DNA of 7,077 nucleotides from Desulfuromonadaceae bacterium. GTDB lineage: Bacteria; Desulfobacterota; Desulfuromonadia; Desulfuromonadales; Geopsychrobacteraceae. The position numbers and the translations under genes are program-made. The number at the start of each line of letters is the position of its first letter. Position 1 is the stretch's first letter. Under the pieces are notes generated by a model that did no database searches, was not told where the DNA came from, and saw nothing but the letters and a program-made list of their open reading frames with translations. Location of the stretch: the NCBI GenBank assembly GCA_016744555.1, contig JADGED010000059.1, positions 1 through 7,077 on the forward strand. The letters run 5' to 3'. Positions 1 to 5,869 of this stretch are shown one piece after another.

Positions 1-574
1 TAACCACTGCGTTAGTGGCGCCGTCTGGATTAATTTTAGGGATGTATGTACCAACAGCACGTTTGCCATCCAGTTTTTCAACATTAGTGGCAACACGAAG
101 CATGTCACCTGCATCATTCATTCGTTGAAAAATGGTTGCTGTTCCGCCGACCATGTCGTTAACTTTATCAACTATTAATGTCCTTGTCCCCATTTCTCGG
201 TTTTGTCCTAACCAATCGGGACCAACCATCATTTTTGGTAATTCTATATTCTTTGCTTCTTTAGTATATTGATTTACGGCTTTCCACTGTGCTGTCTCAG
301 TGCTTAATACCGCGCCTCCAGAAGAGTCCAGTGTGCACCTGGCAACATTAAGGCCTGAATCAACCATTTTTTGTACAGATTCCTGAGCTGCTCGACACAT
401 AAGGTATACGTCTCGGACAATACTCTCGGCTTCTTTTTTGGCGAGATTGTCAATCTCGGTGCCAACGGTGTTGCTTAGTACTGACTTTTGGTAAAGGGCT
501 ACGCCGAGCACCGAGAAAATGGTTATTGCGACTATTGCGGCTGAGGCAACAATAATTTTACTTTTGATTTTCAA
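1..574 (-). CDS. Methyl-accepting chemotaxis protein, N-terminal part (Cache_3-Cache_2 sensor), cut by left window edge
   Basis: This is the first 191 codons of a transmembrane chemoreceptor; its second membrane helix, HAMP and signalling domain would lie beyond the left edge. I read the start as TTG at 574-572: an in-frame TGA lies five codons upstream, AAAGGA sits 7 nt before it, and the protein then begins MKIKSK followed by a hydrophobic helix (about residues 7-28). The periplasmic part follows. Residues about 117-191 carry the hallmarks of the Cache_3-Cache_2 fusion family: PDWLGQ (119-124), VDKVND, TATIFQRMND (145-154), GDMLRVATNV (156-165), then GTYIP (175-179) and DG-x-x-N before the edge. 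Cache domains of this type bind small extracellular ligands and control CheA through the cytoplasmic hairpin; this ligand is unknown. Two cysteines (60 and 80) lie in the early periplasmic region. It has its own promoter, so it is probably not part of the preceding transporter operon. Family call strong; start quite strong. Confidence 0.93.
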   Translation of the reverse strand, partial: MKIKSKIIVASAAIVAITIFSVLGVALYQKSVLSNTVGTEIDNLAKKEAESIVRDVYLMCRAAQESVQKMVDSGLNVARCTLDSSGGAVLSTETAQWKAVNQYTKEAKNIELPKMMVGPDWLGQNREMGTRTLIVDKVNDMVGGTATIFQRMNDAGDMLRVATNVEKLDGKRAVGTYIPKINPDGATNAVV

Positions 575-581
575 AATTGAA

Positions 582-587
582 TCCTTT
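582..587 (-). promoter_or_regulatory. Ribosome binding site deciding a TTG start
   Basis: The minus strand reads AAAGGA, followed by 7 nt and then TTG. No ATG or GTG offers a comparable start: a TGA in the same frame closes the region just upstream, and the next codons are already the Lys-rich n-region of the membrane anchor. Confidence 0.75.
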
Positions 588-608
588 CAAATGGTATCTC
601 TAACTAAG

Positions 609-649
609 ATCAGCATTGTCCTAGTTTTTTTATCTTCCAAGTTGCTGAT
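609..649 (-). other. Inverted repeat in the chemoreceptor mRNA leader
   Basis: In the predicted leader RNA, ATCAGCA (649-643) pairs perfectly with TGCTGAT (615-609) across a 27-nt A-rich loop that includes a run of seven A. Allowing a 3-nt bulge (608-606), ACT (652-650) can pair with AGT (605-603) and lengthen the stem. The structure lies between the predicted transcription start near 660 and the ribosome binding site at 587-582. I do not recognise it as a known riboswitch; it lacks the conserved cores of the c-di-GMP classes as I remember them. It may be a regulatory leader or chance. Confidence 0.4.
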
Positions 650-666
650 AGTATTTGCGATTTGTG

Positions 667-695
667 ATTAAATACCTTTAATGGTGAATTGTCAA
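667..695 (-). promoter_or_regulatory. Sigma70-type promoter for the left chemoreceptor gene
   Basis: On the minus strand a perfect -35 hexamer TTGACA (695-690) is followed by 17 nt (689-673) and TTTAAT (672-667), which matches the -10 consensus at five of six positions. Transcription would start near 660 and leave a leader of about 86 nt before the TTG start at 574. It is not the flagellar sigma28 pattern that often drives chemotaxis genes. Confidence 0.75.
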
Positions 696-793
696 GTTAG
701 ATTTAAGCTGAATGTGTGTTGAAATAGATAATATGGCTTAAGGTTGAGAGATGTTTAATTTATGAGTTGTTTGGGTGTAGTTTAAGTGGAGGA

Positions 794-818
794 GAAAAGT
801 AAAGCTTTATTAGTTTAC
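794..818 (-). terminator. Weak candidate terminator after the five-gene operon
   Basis: Immediately after the barrel stop codon, minus-strand GTAAA (818-814) can pair with TTTAC (803-799) across a 10-nt loop, and TTTT follows directly. The stem is only five AT-rich pairs, so it would be a poor intrinsic terminator. No better hairpin with a U-tract is visible between the stop at 821 and the promoter at 695. Confidence 0.25.
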
Positions 819-820
819 CA

Positions 821-1780
821 CTAAAAGTGAATAAAAAGTCGTAAGTAATATTGATCTGGTGGCTGTGAAAAAGCAGATTCTTCATGACCATAATAAATGA
901 AAGCACCGGTGCCAATAGTTGTGTTATCGCTGAAACTATATTCAACGGTTGGATTGATAAAACCAGATTTTTCACCAAGTTTATTTGTGACTAAGCAGGA
1001 GTAATACCAGAGCATGGCGGGTTGTAGGCTTAGTTGTCCGGCTAGGTAATCAGCTTCTAGTTCACCATCGTAGTGATATTCGGTAAGAAAATTAATGGAG
1101 TTTGCAAAGCCGTATTCGGCACCAATTATATAACTGAAATAATGATCGTCGGTAGAGTGATTGTGAAATCTTCCCCCTTCGCTACGAAATTCAATCCCCG
1201 TTTGGAGTAATTCCCCTTCAACTTCCCAGCCGATTATATCGATGTCGGTGTCATCGTCCCATGTGCATATCAAGCCGATATCGATTTGTTGGAGATTGGT
1301 TTTTGCTCTAATTGCCCCTTGGTCTTGCGCTAAAGTTACGTCAATCACAGAAAATTGACTGTGGGCGTATTCGTAGCGAATCGCATCTACACCTTGCCGA
1401 TTTGCTGGCTCAACTTGTTCAATTTGGATCGGATTAAACTTGTCAATTGGGTTCCAAATTCGTCCAACGCCGAGGGGGATTCGTTGTTTGCCGATAGTCC
1501 AAAAGTGGGTGTCACCACGGTACTGTAGGTAAGCGCGATAGACAGAGGTCTTGTTTTTAAAGTGTTCAGGGGTGGTTATGTATTCAGATTTGTTGTCGAC
1601 AATCAATTTTGCAAATAGGTTAGGTGCTTCGCTATAGTCGAGGCTTAGGTCGGCACGCAGGCGGTTAAAGTCGGTAGTATGATTGATCTCTTGATAGCCG
1701 ATGATATTAGTGTTTTCAAGGGCTAGGTTCGGAGTGATCCCCAGAATTCCTGCGATCAGAAGATTAATTAAACCGTTCAT
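821..1780 (-). CDS. Outer-membrane beta-barrel protein of the LolA-like/FtsX transporter operon
   Basis: The 319-residue product looks like an outer-membrane barrel. It has a short hydrophobic signal-like segment (about residues 3-15) with likely cleavage near Ala20, many alternating polar/hydrophobic strands rich in Tyr and Phe, and a C-terminal strand ending YLRLFIHF, whose terminal Phe is the classic BAM recognition feature. Residues 97-117 hold GKQRIPLGVGR, then WNP and DKFNP, a pattern I associate with DUF1302-like, alginate-export-like and related porins. The ATG at 1780 is the first start after an in-frame TGA two codons upstream and overlaps the end of the ATPase gene by 17 nt, implying translational coupling; the ribosome site is weak. 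The signal n-region has no Lys or Arg, which is unusual. Two cysteines (172 and 262) are present. Being last in the operon, it is plausibly the outer-membrane exit or acceptor for the cargo. Barrel call firm; substrate and exact family unknown. Confidence 0.85.
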   Translation of the reverse strand: MNGLINLLIAGILGITPNLALENTNIIGYQEINHTTDFNRLRADLSLDYSEAPNLFAKLIVDNKSEYITTPEHFKNKTSVYRAYLQYRGDTHFWTIGKQRIPLGVGRIWNPIDKFNPIQIEQVEPANRQGVDAIRYEYAHSQFSVIDVTLAQDQGAIRAKTNLQQIDIGLICTWDDDTDIDIIGWEVEGELLQTGIEFRSEGGRFHNHSTDDHYFSYIIGAEYGFANSINFLTEYHYDGELEADYLAGQLSLQPAMLWYYSCLVTNKLGEKSGFINPTVEYSFSDNTTIGTGAFIYYGHEESAFSQPPDQYYLRLFIHF

Positions 1781-2456
1781 TGCTCACCACTTTTCCATCT
1801 TTTAAAACAATCGAATGTTTCGCCCGTTCAATAACCATTGGATCGTGGGAGGAAAAAATAATAGTGATTCCTTCGTGCTGGTTGAGGTGCTCCAACATAT
1901 CCATTAGGGTCGCAGCATTTTGCGAATCTAAGTTAGCAGTGGGTTCATCAGCAAGAATAAGTTTAGGTTCCGCAGCTACTGCCCTTGCTACGGCTACCCG
2001 TTGTTGTTGGCCACCACTTAATTGATGGGGTAATTTTTTTAACAAATCATCAATATGGAGTTTTTTTGCAATTTCTTCGACCCCTTGGTCGCAGGCCCTT
2101 TGCGTTGTCCCTTGAAGCTTCATGATGAATTCAATATTCTCGCGCACGTTGAGTACCGGAATTAAGTTGTAGGCTTGAAAGATAAAACCAATGTGATTGC
2201 GGCGCAAATGTGATAGCTCTTTTTCGGCTAAACCGGTAACGTTTTGACCGTCCAGAATAACGGTGCCACCGGTAGCATTTTCCAAACCTCCGACAATGTT
2301 CAGTAGGGTAGTCTTGCCGCTGCCAGAAGGGCCAGAGATGACGACAAAATCACCGGCTTCAATTTCAAGGTTGATATCTTGTAGTGCTTCAATCCGTACT
2401 TCTTTGTCGGGTTGAAAGGTTTTATTGATCTGCTGAATTTTAAGAAAATCGCTCAT
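1764..2456 (-). CDS. ABC transporter ATPase, LolD/MacB family
   Basis: A 230-residue cytoplasmic ATPase that should power the two FtsX-type permeases encoded just upstream. All nucleotide-binding motifs are intact: Walker A GPSGSGKTT (42-50), Q-loop Gln94 in FIFQAYNLIP, signature LSGGQ (146-150), Walker B LILADEP with catalytic Glu171, D-loop ANLD (174-177) and H-loop His204. Length, the FQAYNL-type Q-loop and the LPHQLSGGQQQRVAVARA block are typical of the LolD/MacB/FtsE group, which drives mechanotransmission from the cytoplasm to periplasmic domains rather than conventional import. The ATG at 2456 is preceded by AGGA at 8 nt spacing. The gene begins 30 nt after the permease stop and its 3' end overlaps the barrel gene by 17 nt. 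Function as an ABC ATPase is certain; I leave the symbol empty because the operon differs from the housekeeping lol system. Confidence 0.97.
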   Translation of the reverse strand: MSDFLKIQQINKTFQPDKEVRIEALQDINLEIEAGDFVVISGPSGSGKTTLLNIVGGLENATGGTVILDGQNVTGLAEKELSHLRRNHIGFIFQAYNLIPVLNVRENIEFIMKLQGTTQRACDQGVEEIAKKLHIDDLLKKLPHQLSGGQQQRVAVARAVAAEPKLILADEPTANLDSQNAATLMDMLEHLNQHEGITIIFSSHDPMVIERAKHSIVLKDGKVVSNERFN

Positions 2457-2486
2457 TTAAACAATCCTATCCTTTGGTAATGAACC

Positions 2487-3710
2487 TTAAATGGCGTTTA
2501 TCGCATCGACGGGTTTGGTCTTTTTTAGTATCCGCAATGGAATTATGATGCTGAATACCGATGCCAAAATTATTGCCGCTAAAGCGGTGAAAAAATAATC
2601 GGGGCGAATGATTGCGTAGGTTATGGCATCGAGACCAAACTCATCCAGCGCAGAGCTAAAGACACTGAGATCGAGGCCATAAATTTTAAAATAGTAGAGG
2701 GTGGAAAACCCTGCTAGCGCCCCCAAGCCAAACCCGGCACAGCCAAGGATGGATGCTTCGACCAAGATGATGATGCCGATTTGACTAAACTTGGTACCAA
2801 TTGCCAGCATGATACCAAATTCTCGCATCCGCTCCAGTACCGAAACCAGCATTACTCCAAAAATACCCAATGCGGCAATACTAAAAATTATGATATTTAT
2901 CACTTGTTTGAATCCCGCCATTAACACCCTCGATTGCTGCAAGGCTGGATAGAGTTCATCCCAACGTTTGATGGTCAAATTAGGGAACTCTTCTTGTAAT
3001 TGCTGCTGTAGTGACGCTATTTCGCCCTCGTTGGCAATACTGATCGCTATCTGACTGATACCTGTGGGCATCGAAAGTAGTTCGCGGGCTTTTGCCGCAG
3101 CGATAAAAACAGCATTTTCGTCAAAGGCCATGTTGTGGGTTTTTATAATCCCTTTTACTTTTAGTGCGGTGGAGGCCATTTCACCGGCGCTATTTTGCGC
3201 CGAGAGGATAATCTTATTACCAATGGCAACTTTGAGTTTTTTGGCCAATTTGAAGCCGATGATTGCTCCCCGTTGTCTCTCCCCAAAGTTTAGTTCACCA
3301 TGCCGCAGGTAGCCCTCTAAATGGCTATGGTTTGCTTCGCGCTCAAGGTCAATGCCTAGAATTGCTATGCCACGAGAATAGTGCGCAGTTGCGACTAATC
3401 CATCTTGTTTTAAGCGGGCAACTGTACTTTTAATCTGCTGTCTCTCGTTGAGGAATTCATCTAATTCTATCGTGTTTTCAATCCAGCGTGAAAGGTCGGG
3501 ATTCAGTCGATACCCATCGGCAAAGATGGATATGTGGCCACTGTCGCTCCGGATAGCATTAGCGATCATTTGTTCAGTCATGCCGTCGTATATCCCCTCA
3601 ATAAACAGTAAGCCCCAGAGGCTGACAGCAATCATGAGGATCAGTAGGGCCGAACGTGTACGTCGGCGTAGCAAAGAAGTGATCCCAATTTTAGTGGCAG
3701 TTTTAAACAT
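2487..3710 (-). CDS. FtsX/MacB-type ABC permease, second of the pair
   Basis: A 407-residue inner-membrane permease with the LolC/LolE/MacB plan: one N-terminal helix (about 21-42) after an Arg-rich cytoplasmic segment, a periplasmic domain of about 220 residues, then three helices (about 267-291, 311-342, 372-392). The coupling segment ERMREFGIMLAIGT (293-306) is the FtsX-family signature on the cytoplasmic side, and the tail ends KPVDAINAI. I choose ATG at 3710 rather than the in-frame TTG at 3725: GAGG lies 9 nt before the ATG, the TTG has no ribosome site, and the ATG overlaps the upstream permease stop in an 8-nt ATGTTTAA junction typical of coupled translation. It should form a heterodimer with the upstream permease, since the two share plan and end motifs but are diverged. 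In the periplasmic domain, the strand pair ending ILS and LKVKG is joined by an Ala/Ser/Asn-rich loop without proline. Confidence 0.94.
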   Translation of the reverse strand: MFKTATKIGITSLLRRRTRSALLILMIAVSLWGLLFIEGIYDGMTEQMIANAIRSDSGHISIFADGYRLNPDLSRWIENTIELDEFLNERQQIKSTVARLKQDGLVATAHYSRGIAILGIDLEREANHSHLEGYLRHGELNFGERQRGAIIGFKLAKKLKVAIGNKIILSAQNSAGEMASTALKVKGIIKTHNMAFDENAVFIAAAKARELLSMPTGISQIAISIANEGEIASLQQQLQEEFPNLTIKRWDELYPALQQSRVLMAGFKQVINIIIFSIAALGIFGVMLVSVLERMREFGIMLAIGTKFSQIGIIILVEASILGCAGFGLGALAGFSTLYYFKIYGLDLSVFSSALDEFGLDAITYAIIRPDYFFTALAAIILASVFSIIIPLRILKKTKPVDAINAI

Positions 3711-4923
3711 GACGCATGGCCTCAACGGGTTTGTAGCGATTGACTTTAATAATTGGGTAAATAGTGGATAGCACCGAGAGGGTAAACATTACCGCCATAT
3801 CACGCAAAATGGTCCATGGTTCAAAGGCGGTGGGGATCGCCGATACCGCTAAGCCATACTGCTTAAACTGGTCTTCAAAGCCACTAAGGGTAATGGGGTG
3901 AAGTTCGAAGTAGTAAGCAAATGCACCACCAAGCAAACCACCGGCAATCACACTGATAAGAGCCAGGACACAACTCTCTAGCAGGAGTATGGTGAAAATC
4001 TGTCTTGGCGTTGTGCCGATTGCCCGAAGAACGCCGATTTCACGAATGCGACCAAAAACGGTTAGCAGGGTGTAAATCATAATGACAAAAAATACGACGA
4101 TGAAGATAATTGCAAGGGTGATATAACCAAACAGGGAATCGATCTCCATCGCTTTAACTAGTTCTGCCATTATTTGGTTCCAGCTTGCCGATTGATATTG
4201 ACTGCCGATGGTTTCTCCCAGCTGTGCCGCCAATTCAACGGTTTGCTCAGGATGCTTTGGTTGAACGATAAAATGGGTGGCATAGTTGTCGGCTGCCATG
4301 ATCACGTCGAAGTACGGTTTGGCGATAAAAGCGGCACTGGCATCAAACTCGTAGAGGCCAGTTTGGAACAAGCCTTTTATTTTTAAGGTGTCCGCAGCAA
4401 AAGAGTAATCTGCACCATTGCCGATAAAAACAATTTCATCGCCAATATCGACCTTTAACCGTCTGGCAAGCTCGATACCAATATAGGCGGAGTTAGTATC
4501 GGTTGTTTTGAGGTAATCACCACTATGTAAGGAAGAATAGAGGCGTGAGAGTTGTTGTTCTTTTTCTGGCTCAATTCCGGTTAACATCCCTCCAACAGAC
4601 TTTTCGTTGGCAGAAAACAGGACAAACGATTCAAACCGTGCTCCAAAGGTGGCGATATCTTGATTTTGGCTCAGTTGTTGGCTAACGGTATCGGCATCAA
4701 AAATTAGGTGGTCAAAGCTGGGAGAATCACGGAACTTATCGGCGGTTATTTGGAGGTAACCGGGATAAATTTCCACGGCATTTTTTATCATTGTTTGGTG
4801 GGAACCGTCCATCCAGGCGGTAGAAAATACAAGTAATGCCGTGGTGATAGTGGTTAGCAAAACGGTGACGATGGTGCGTTTTTTGTAAGCTATCAAATTG
4901 CGTAACGCAAGTTTTATCAGCAT
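3703..4923 (-). CDS. FtsX/MacB-type ABC permease, first of the pair
   Basis: A 406-residue inner-membrane permease paralogous to its downstream neighbour: helix 1 at about 18-38 after a Lys/Arg-rich start, a periplasmic domain of about 225 residues, and helices at about 264-290, 308-338 and 372-393. GRIREIGVLRAIGTT (291-305) is the FtsX-family cytoplasmic signature, and KPVEAM lies at the C-terminus. The ATG at 4923 is preceded by AGGGG at 5 nt spacing, and the gene starts 32 nt after the LolA-like gene. The periplasmic part contains GADYSFAADT (170-179) followed by LKIKGLF and an YEFD turn, a pattern I associate with the MacB-like periplasmic core of this permease class. With the second permease and the ATPase it should form the ABC machine that passes cargo to the LolA-like protein. 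Family certain; cargo unknown. Confidence 0.95.
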   Translation of the reverse strand: MLIKLALRNLIAYKKRTIVTVLLTTITTALLVFSTAWMDGSHQTMIKNAVEIYPGYLQITADKFRDSPSFDHLIFDADTVSQQLSQNQDIATFGARFESFVLFSANEKSVGGMLTGIEPEKEQQLSRLYSSLHSGDYLKTTDTNSAYIGIELARRLKVDIGDEIVFIGNGADYSFAADTLKIKGLFQTGLYEFDASAAFIAKPYFDVIMAADNYATHFIVQPKHPEQTVELAAQLGETIGSQYQSASWNQIMAELVKAMEIDSLFGYITLAIIFIVVFFVIMIYTLLTVFGRIREIGVLRAIGTTPRQIFTILLLESCVLALISVIAGGLLGGAFAYYFELHPITLSGFEDQFKQYGLAVSAIPTAFEPWTILRDMAVMFTLSVLSTIYPIIKVNRYKPVEAMRHV

Positions 4924-4955
4924 TTAGTCCCCTAGATGACTGTGCTAGTTATCGG

Positions 4956-5705
4956 CTAGCGGGAATACCGTTTGAGTGCTCGTTTGGTGAAAAATGCAGC
5001 ATCAATTTCAGCGTCAAAAGTAGCTGCAGAAATCTCCATGTGGGTTTGGTGGCCAATTTTGTCAGCTTCTTGTGGCAGCATTAACCATTTGGTCGGATAA
5101 AAACGGTCGCCAAATGGTTTAATGTCACTATAAGTTAATTCTCGAATGAGGGTGTTATCCTCATCAAAGTAATTAACGGTAGTGGGTAAGTAGTATTGCT
5201 TGGAAATCTCCATGATTATTTTTCCCCAGATTACGGCAGCATCTTCTAACGGGATTAGTTCTAGTTGGTAGCTGTTTTCTGATTCTTGCAGCAGGGTACA
5301 GGTATAGTCATCACTAATTGAACTCTCTTTGACTAGATCGTCATTGGTGAAATCGCTCCCCATCCAGCTTTGTAACATCATTGAAGCTGGTATTTTAATG
5401 GTTTTTTCTATCCGCGGTACATACTGCCACATGGTGTTATCAATCTTTAAAAAAGTTATCCCTTTATCTTTGCCGGGGTAGAGTATTTTGATAAAAGATT
5501 TATCTTTGCCACTTGAATAGCTAACCATTTTCATGGTGCGCTCTGTCCGCTTGTTCTTTACCCGCATCGTGAATTCTAAAATTGCAGTTTCACCATTAAG
5601 GTTGTTCTCAACTTTTTTAATTATCTCATTTACGTTGCTATTAGCACCGCTATTGGCAGTAAACATACCAATCATAAATGCCAGAAGTAACACTCTATAA
5701 CGCAT
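4956..5705 (-). CDS. Periplasmic LolA-like protein (outer membrane lipoprotein-sorting protein family)
   Basis: A 249-residue secreted carrier. I start at ATG 5705: AAGGAG lies 5 nt upstream, and the protein then opens MRYR plus a hydrophobic core and a cleavage site after Ser-Gly-Ala (position 21), a proper Sec signal. An in-frame start 16 codons earlier would add a polar stretch and bury the ribosome site. The mature protein shows the hallmarks of the LolA_like family usually annotated 'outer membrane lipoprotein-sorting protein': KGITFLK (81-87), MWQYVP (92-97), the basic strand ending KTIKIP, and WMGSDFTNDDL (114-124), then a FYPTKWLM strand near the C-terminus. It is longer than classical LolA. 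These proteins adopt a half-barrel fold that shields acyl chains or other hydrophobic ligands. As first gene before two FtsX-type permeases and an ATPase, it probably receives cargo from that ABC machine in the periplasm. No lipobox is seen, so it should be soluble. Confidence 0.93.
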   Translation of the reverse strand: MRYRVLLLAFMIGMFTANSGANSNVNEIIKKVENNLNGETAILEFTMRVKNKRTERTMKMVSYSSGKDKSFIKILYPGKDKGITFLKIDNTMWQYVPRIEKTIKIPASMMLQSWMGSDFTNDDLVKESSISDDYTCTLLQESENSYQLELIPLEDAAVIWGKIIMEISKQYYLPTTVNYFDEDNTLIRELTYSDIKPFGDRFYPTKWLMLPQEADKIGHQTHMEISAATFDAEIDAAFFTKRALKRYSR

Positions 5706-5710
5706 GATGT

Positions 5711-5716
5711 CTCCTT
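5711..5716 (-). promoter_or_regulatory. Strong ribosome binding site fixing the LolA-like start
   Basis: The minus strand reads AAGGAG, five bases before ATG at 5705. It lies inside the longer reading frame that begins at 5753, which argues that the longer start is not used; the predicted promoter -10 (5741-5736) also lies downstream of that longer start. Confidence 0.85.
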
Positions 5717-5735
5717 GATTTGTATGTAGTTTTAA

Positions 5736-5763
5736 ATTGTAACATTTACACAAATGTAATCAA
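5736..5763 (-). promoter_or_regulatory. Promoter of the transporter operon with palindromic spacer
   Basis: On the minus strand TTGATT (5763-5758) serves as -35 and TACAAT (5741-5736; five of six matches) as -10, separated by exactly 16 nt. The spacer itself is an inverted repeat, ACATTT-GTGT-AAATGT (5757-5742). A second, overlapping repeat TGTAA-ATG-TTACA (5750-5738) runs into the -10. Transcription would start near 5729, about 24 nt before the ATG. The symmetry placed between the hexamers suggests an operator for a dimeric regulator; I cannot name the regulator. Confidence 0.6.
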
Positions 5764-5802
5764 GATAGTAACGGAGGTGGGAAAGAATGGTTCGTACTAA
5801 TG

Positions 5803-5839
5803 CTTCTCATCAGTAAGCTCTAAGCTCACTGATGAGAAG
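5803..5839. repeat. Strong inverted repeat downstream of the right chemoreceptor gene
   Basis: CTTCTCATCAGTAAGC (5803-5818) is the reverse complement of GCTCACTGATGAGAAG (5824-5839) at 15 of 16 positions, with a 5-nt loop. As RNA it forms a long hairpin beginning about 30 nt after the MCP stop codon. Neither strand has a T-run after the second arm, so it is not a classic intrinsic terminator. It may be a 3'-end stabiliser, a processed or leaky terminator, or a copy of a dispersed intergenic repeat. Confidence 0.8.
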
Positions 5840-5869
5840 TTAATGAAAGGGTTTGTCTAAATGATTACT

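Larger units (their letters stand above)
575..820. other. Intergenic region between transporter operon and left chemoreceptor
   Basis: These 246 bases are AT-rich and hold no credible gene. They contain the weak hairpin after the operon, a near-consensus minus-strand promoter, a leader with a long-range inverted repeat, and the ribosome binding site, each listed separately. The stretch from about 700 to 790 shows nothing I can name. Confidence 0.7.

Noticed and set aside
602..631. Plus-strand terminator: AACTA/TAGTT hairpin followed by seven T
   Set aside because: No gene on the plus strand ends before it; the stem is only 5 bp. The T-run is better seen as the A-rich loop of the minus-strand leader.
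575..665. c-di-GMP riboswitch in the chemoreceptor leader
   Set aside because: Such riboswitches often precede chemotaxis genes, but the conserved GEMM core segments as I know them are not present here.
760..978. A 72-codon minus-strand frame overlapping the 3' end of the barrel gene
   Set aside because: It lies in another frame of a convincing barrel whose C-terminal strand ends in Phe, has no ribosome site or recognisable domain, and runs into AT-rich intergenic DNA.
1780..2025. Plus-strand open frame opposite the ATPase gene
   Set aside because: It is the antisense shadow of the conserved signature and Walker B region and has no independent support; the same holds for plus-strand frames at 3064-3312, 3448-3771, 4174-4386 and 6669-6875.
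3711..3725. Upstream TTG as the start of the second permease
   Set aside because: No ribosome site precedes it, while ATG at 3710 has GAGG at good spacing and forms a coupled ATGTTTAA stop-start junction.
5706..5753. Longer N-terminus for the LolA-like protein
   Set aside because: It would place 16 mostly polar residues before a standard signal peptide, and its start lies upstream of the predicted promoter -10 element.
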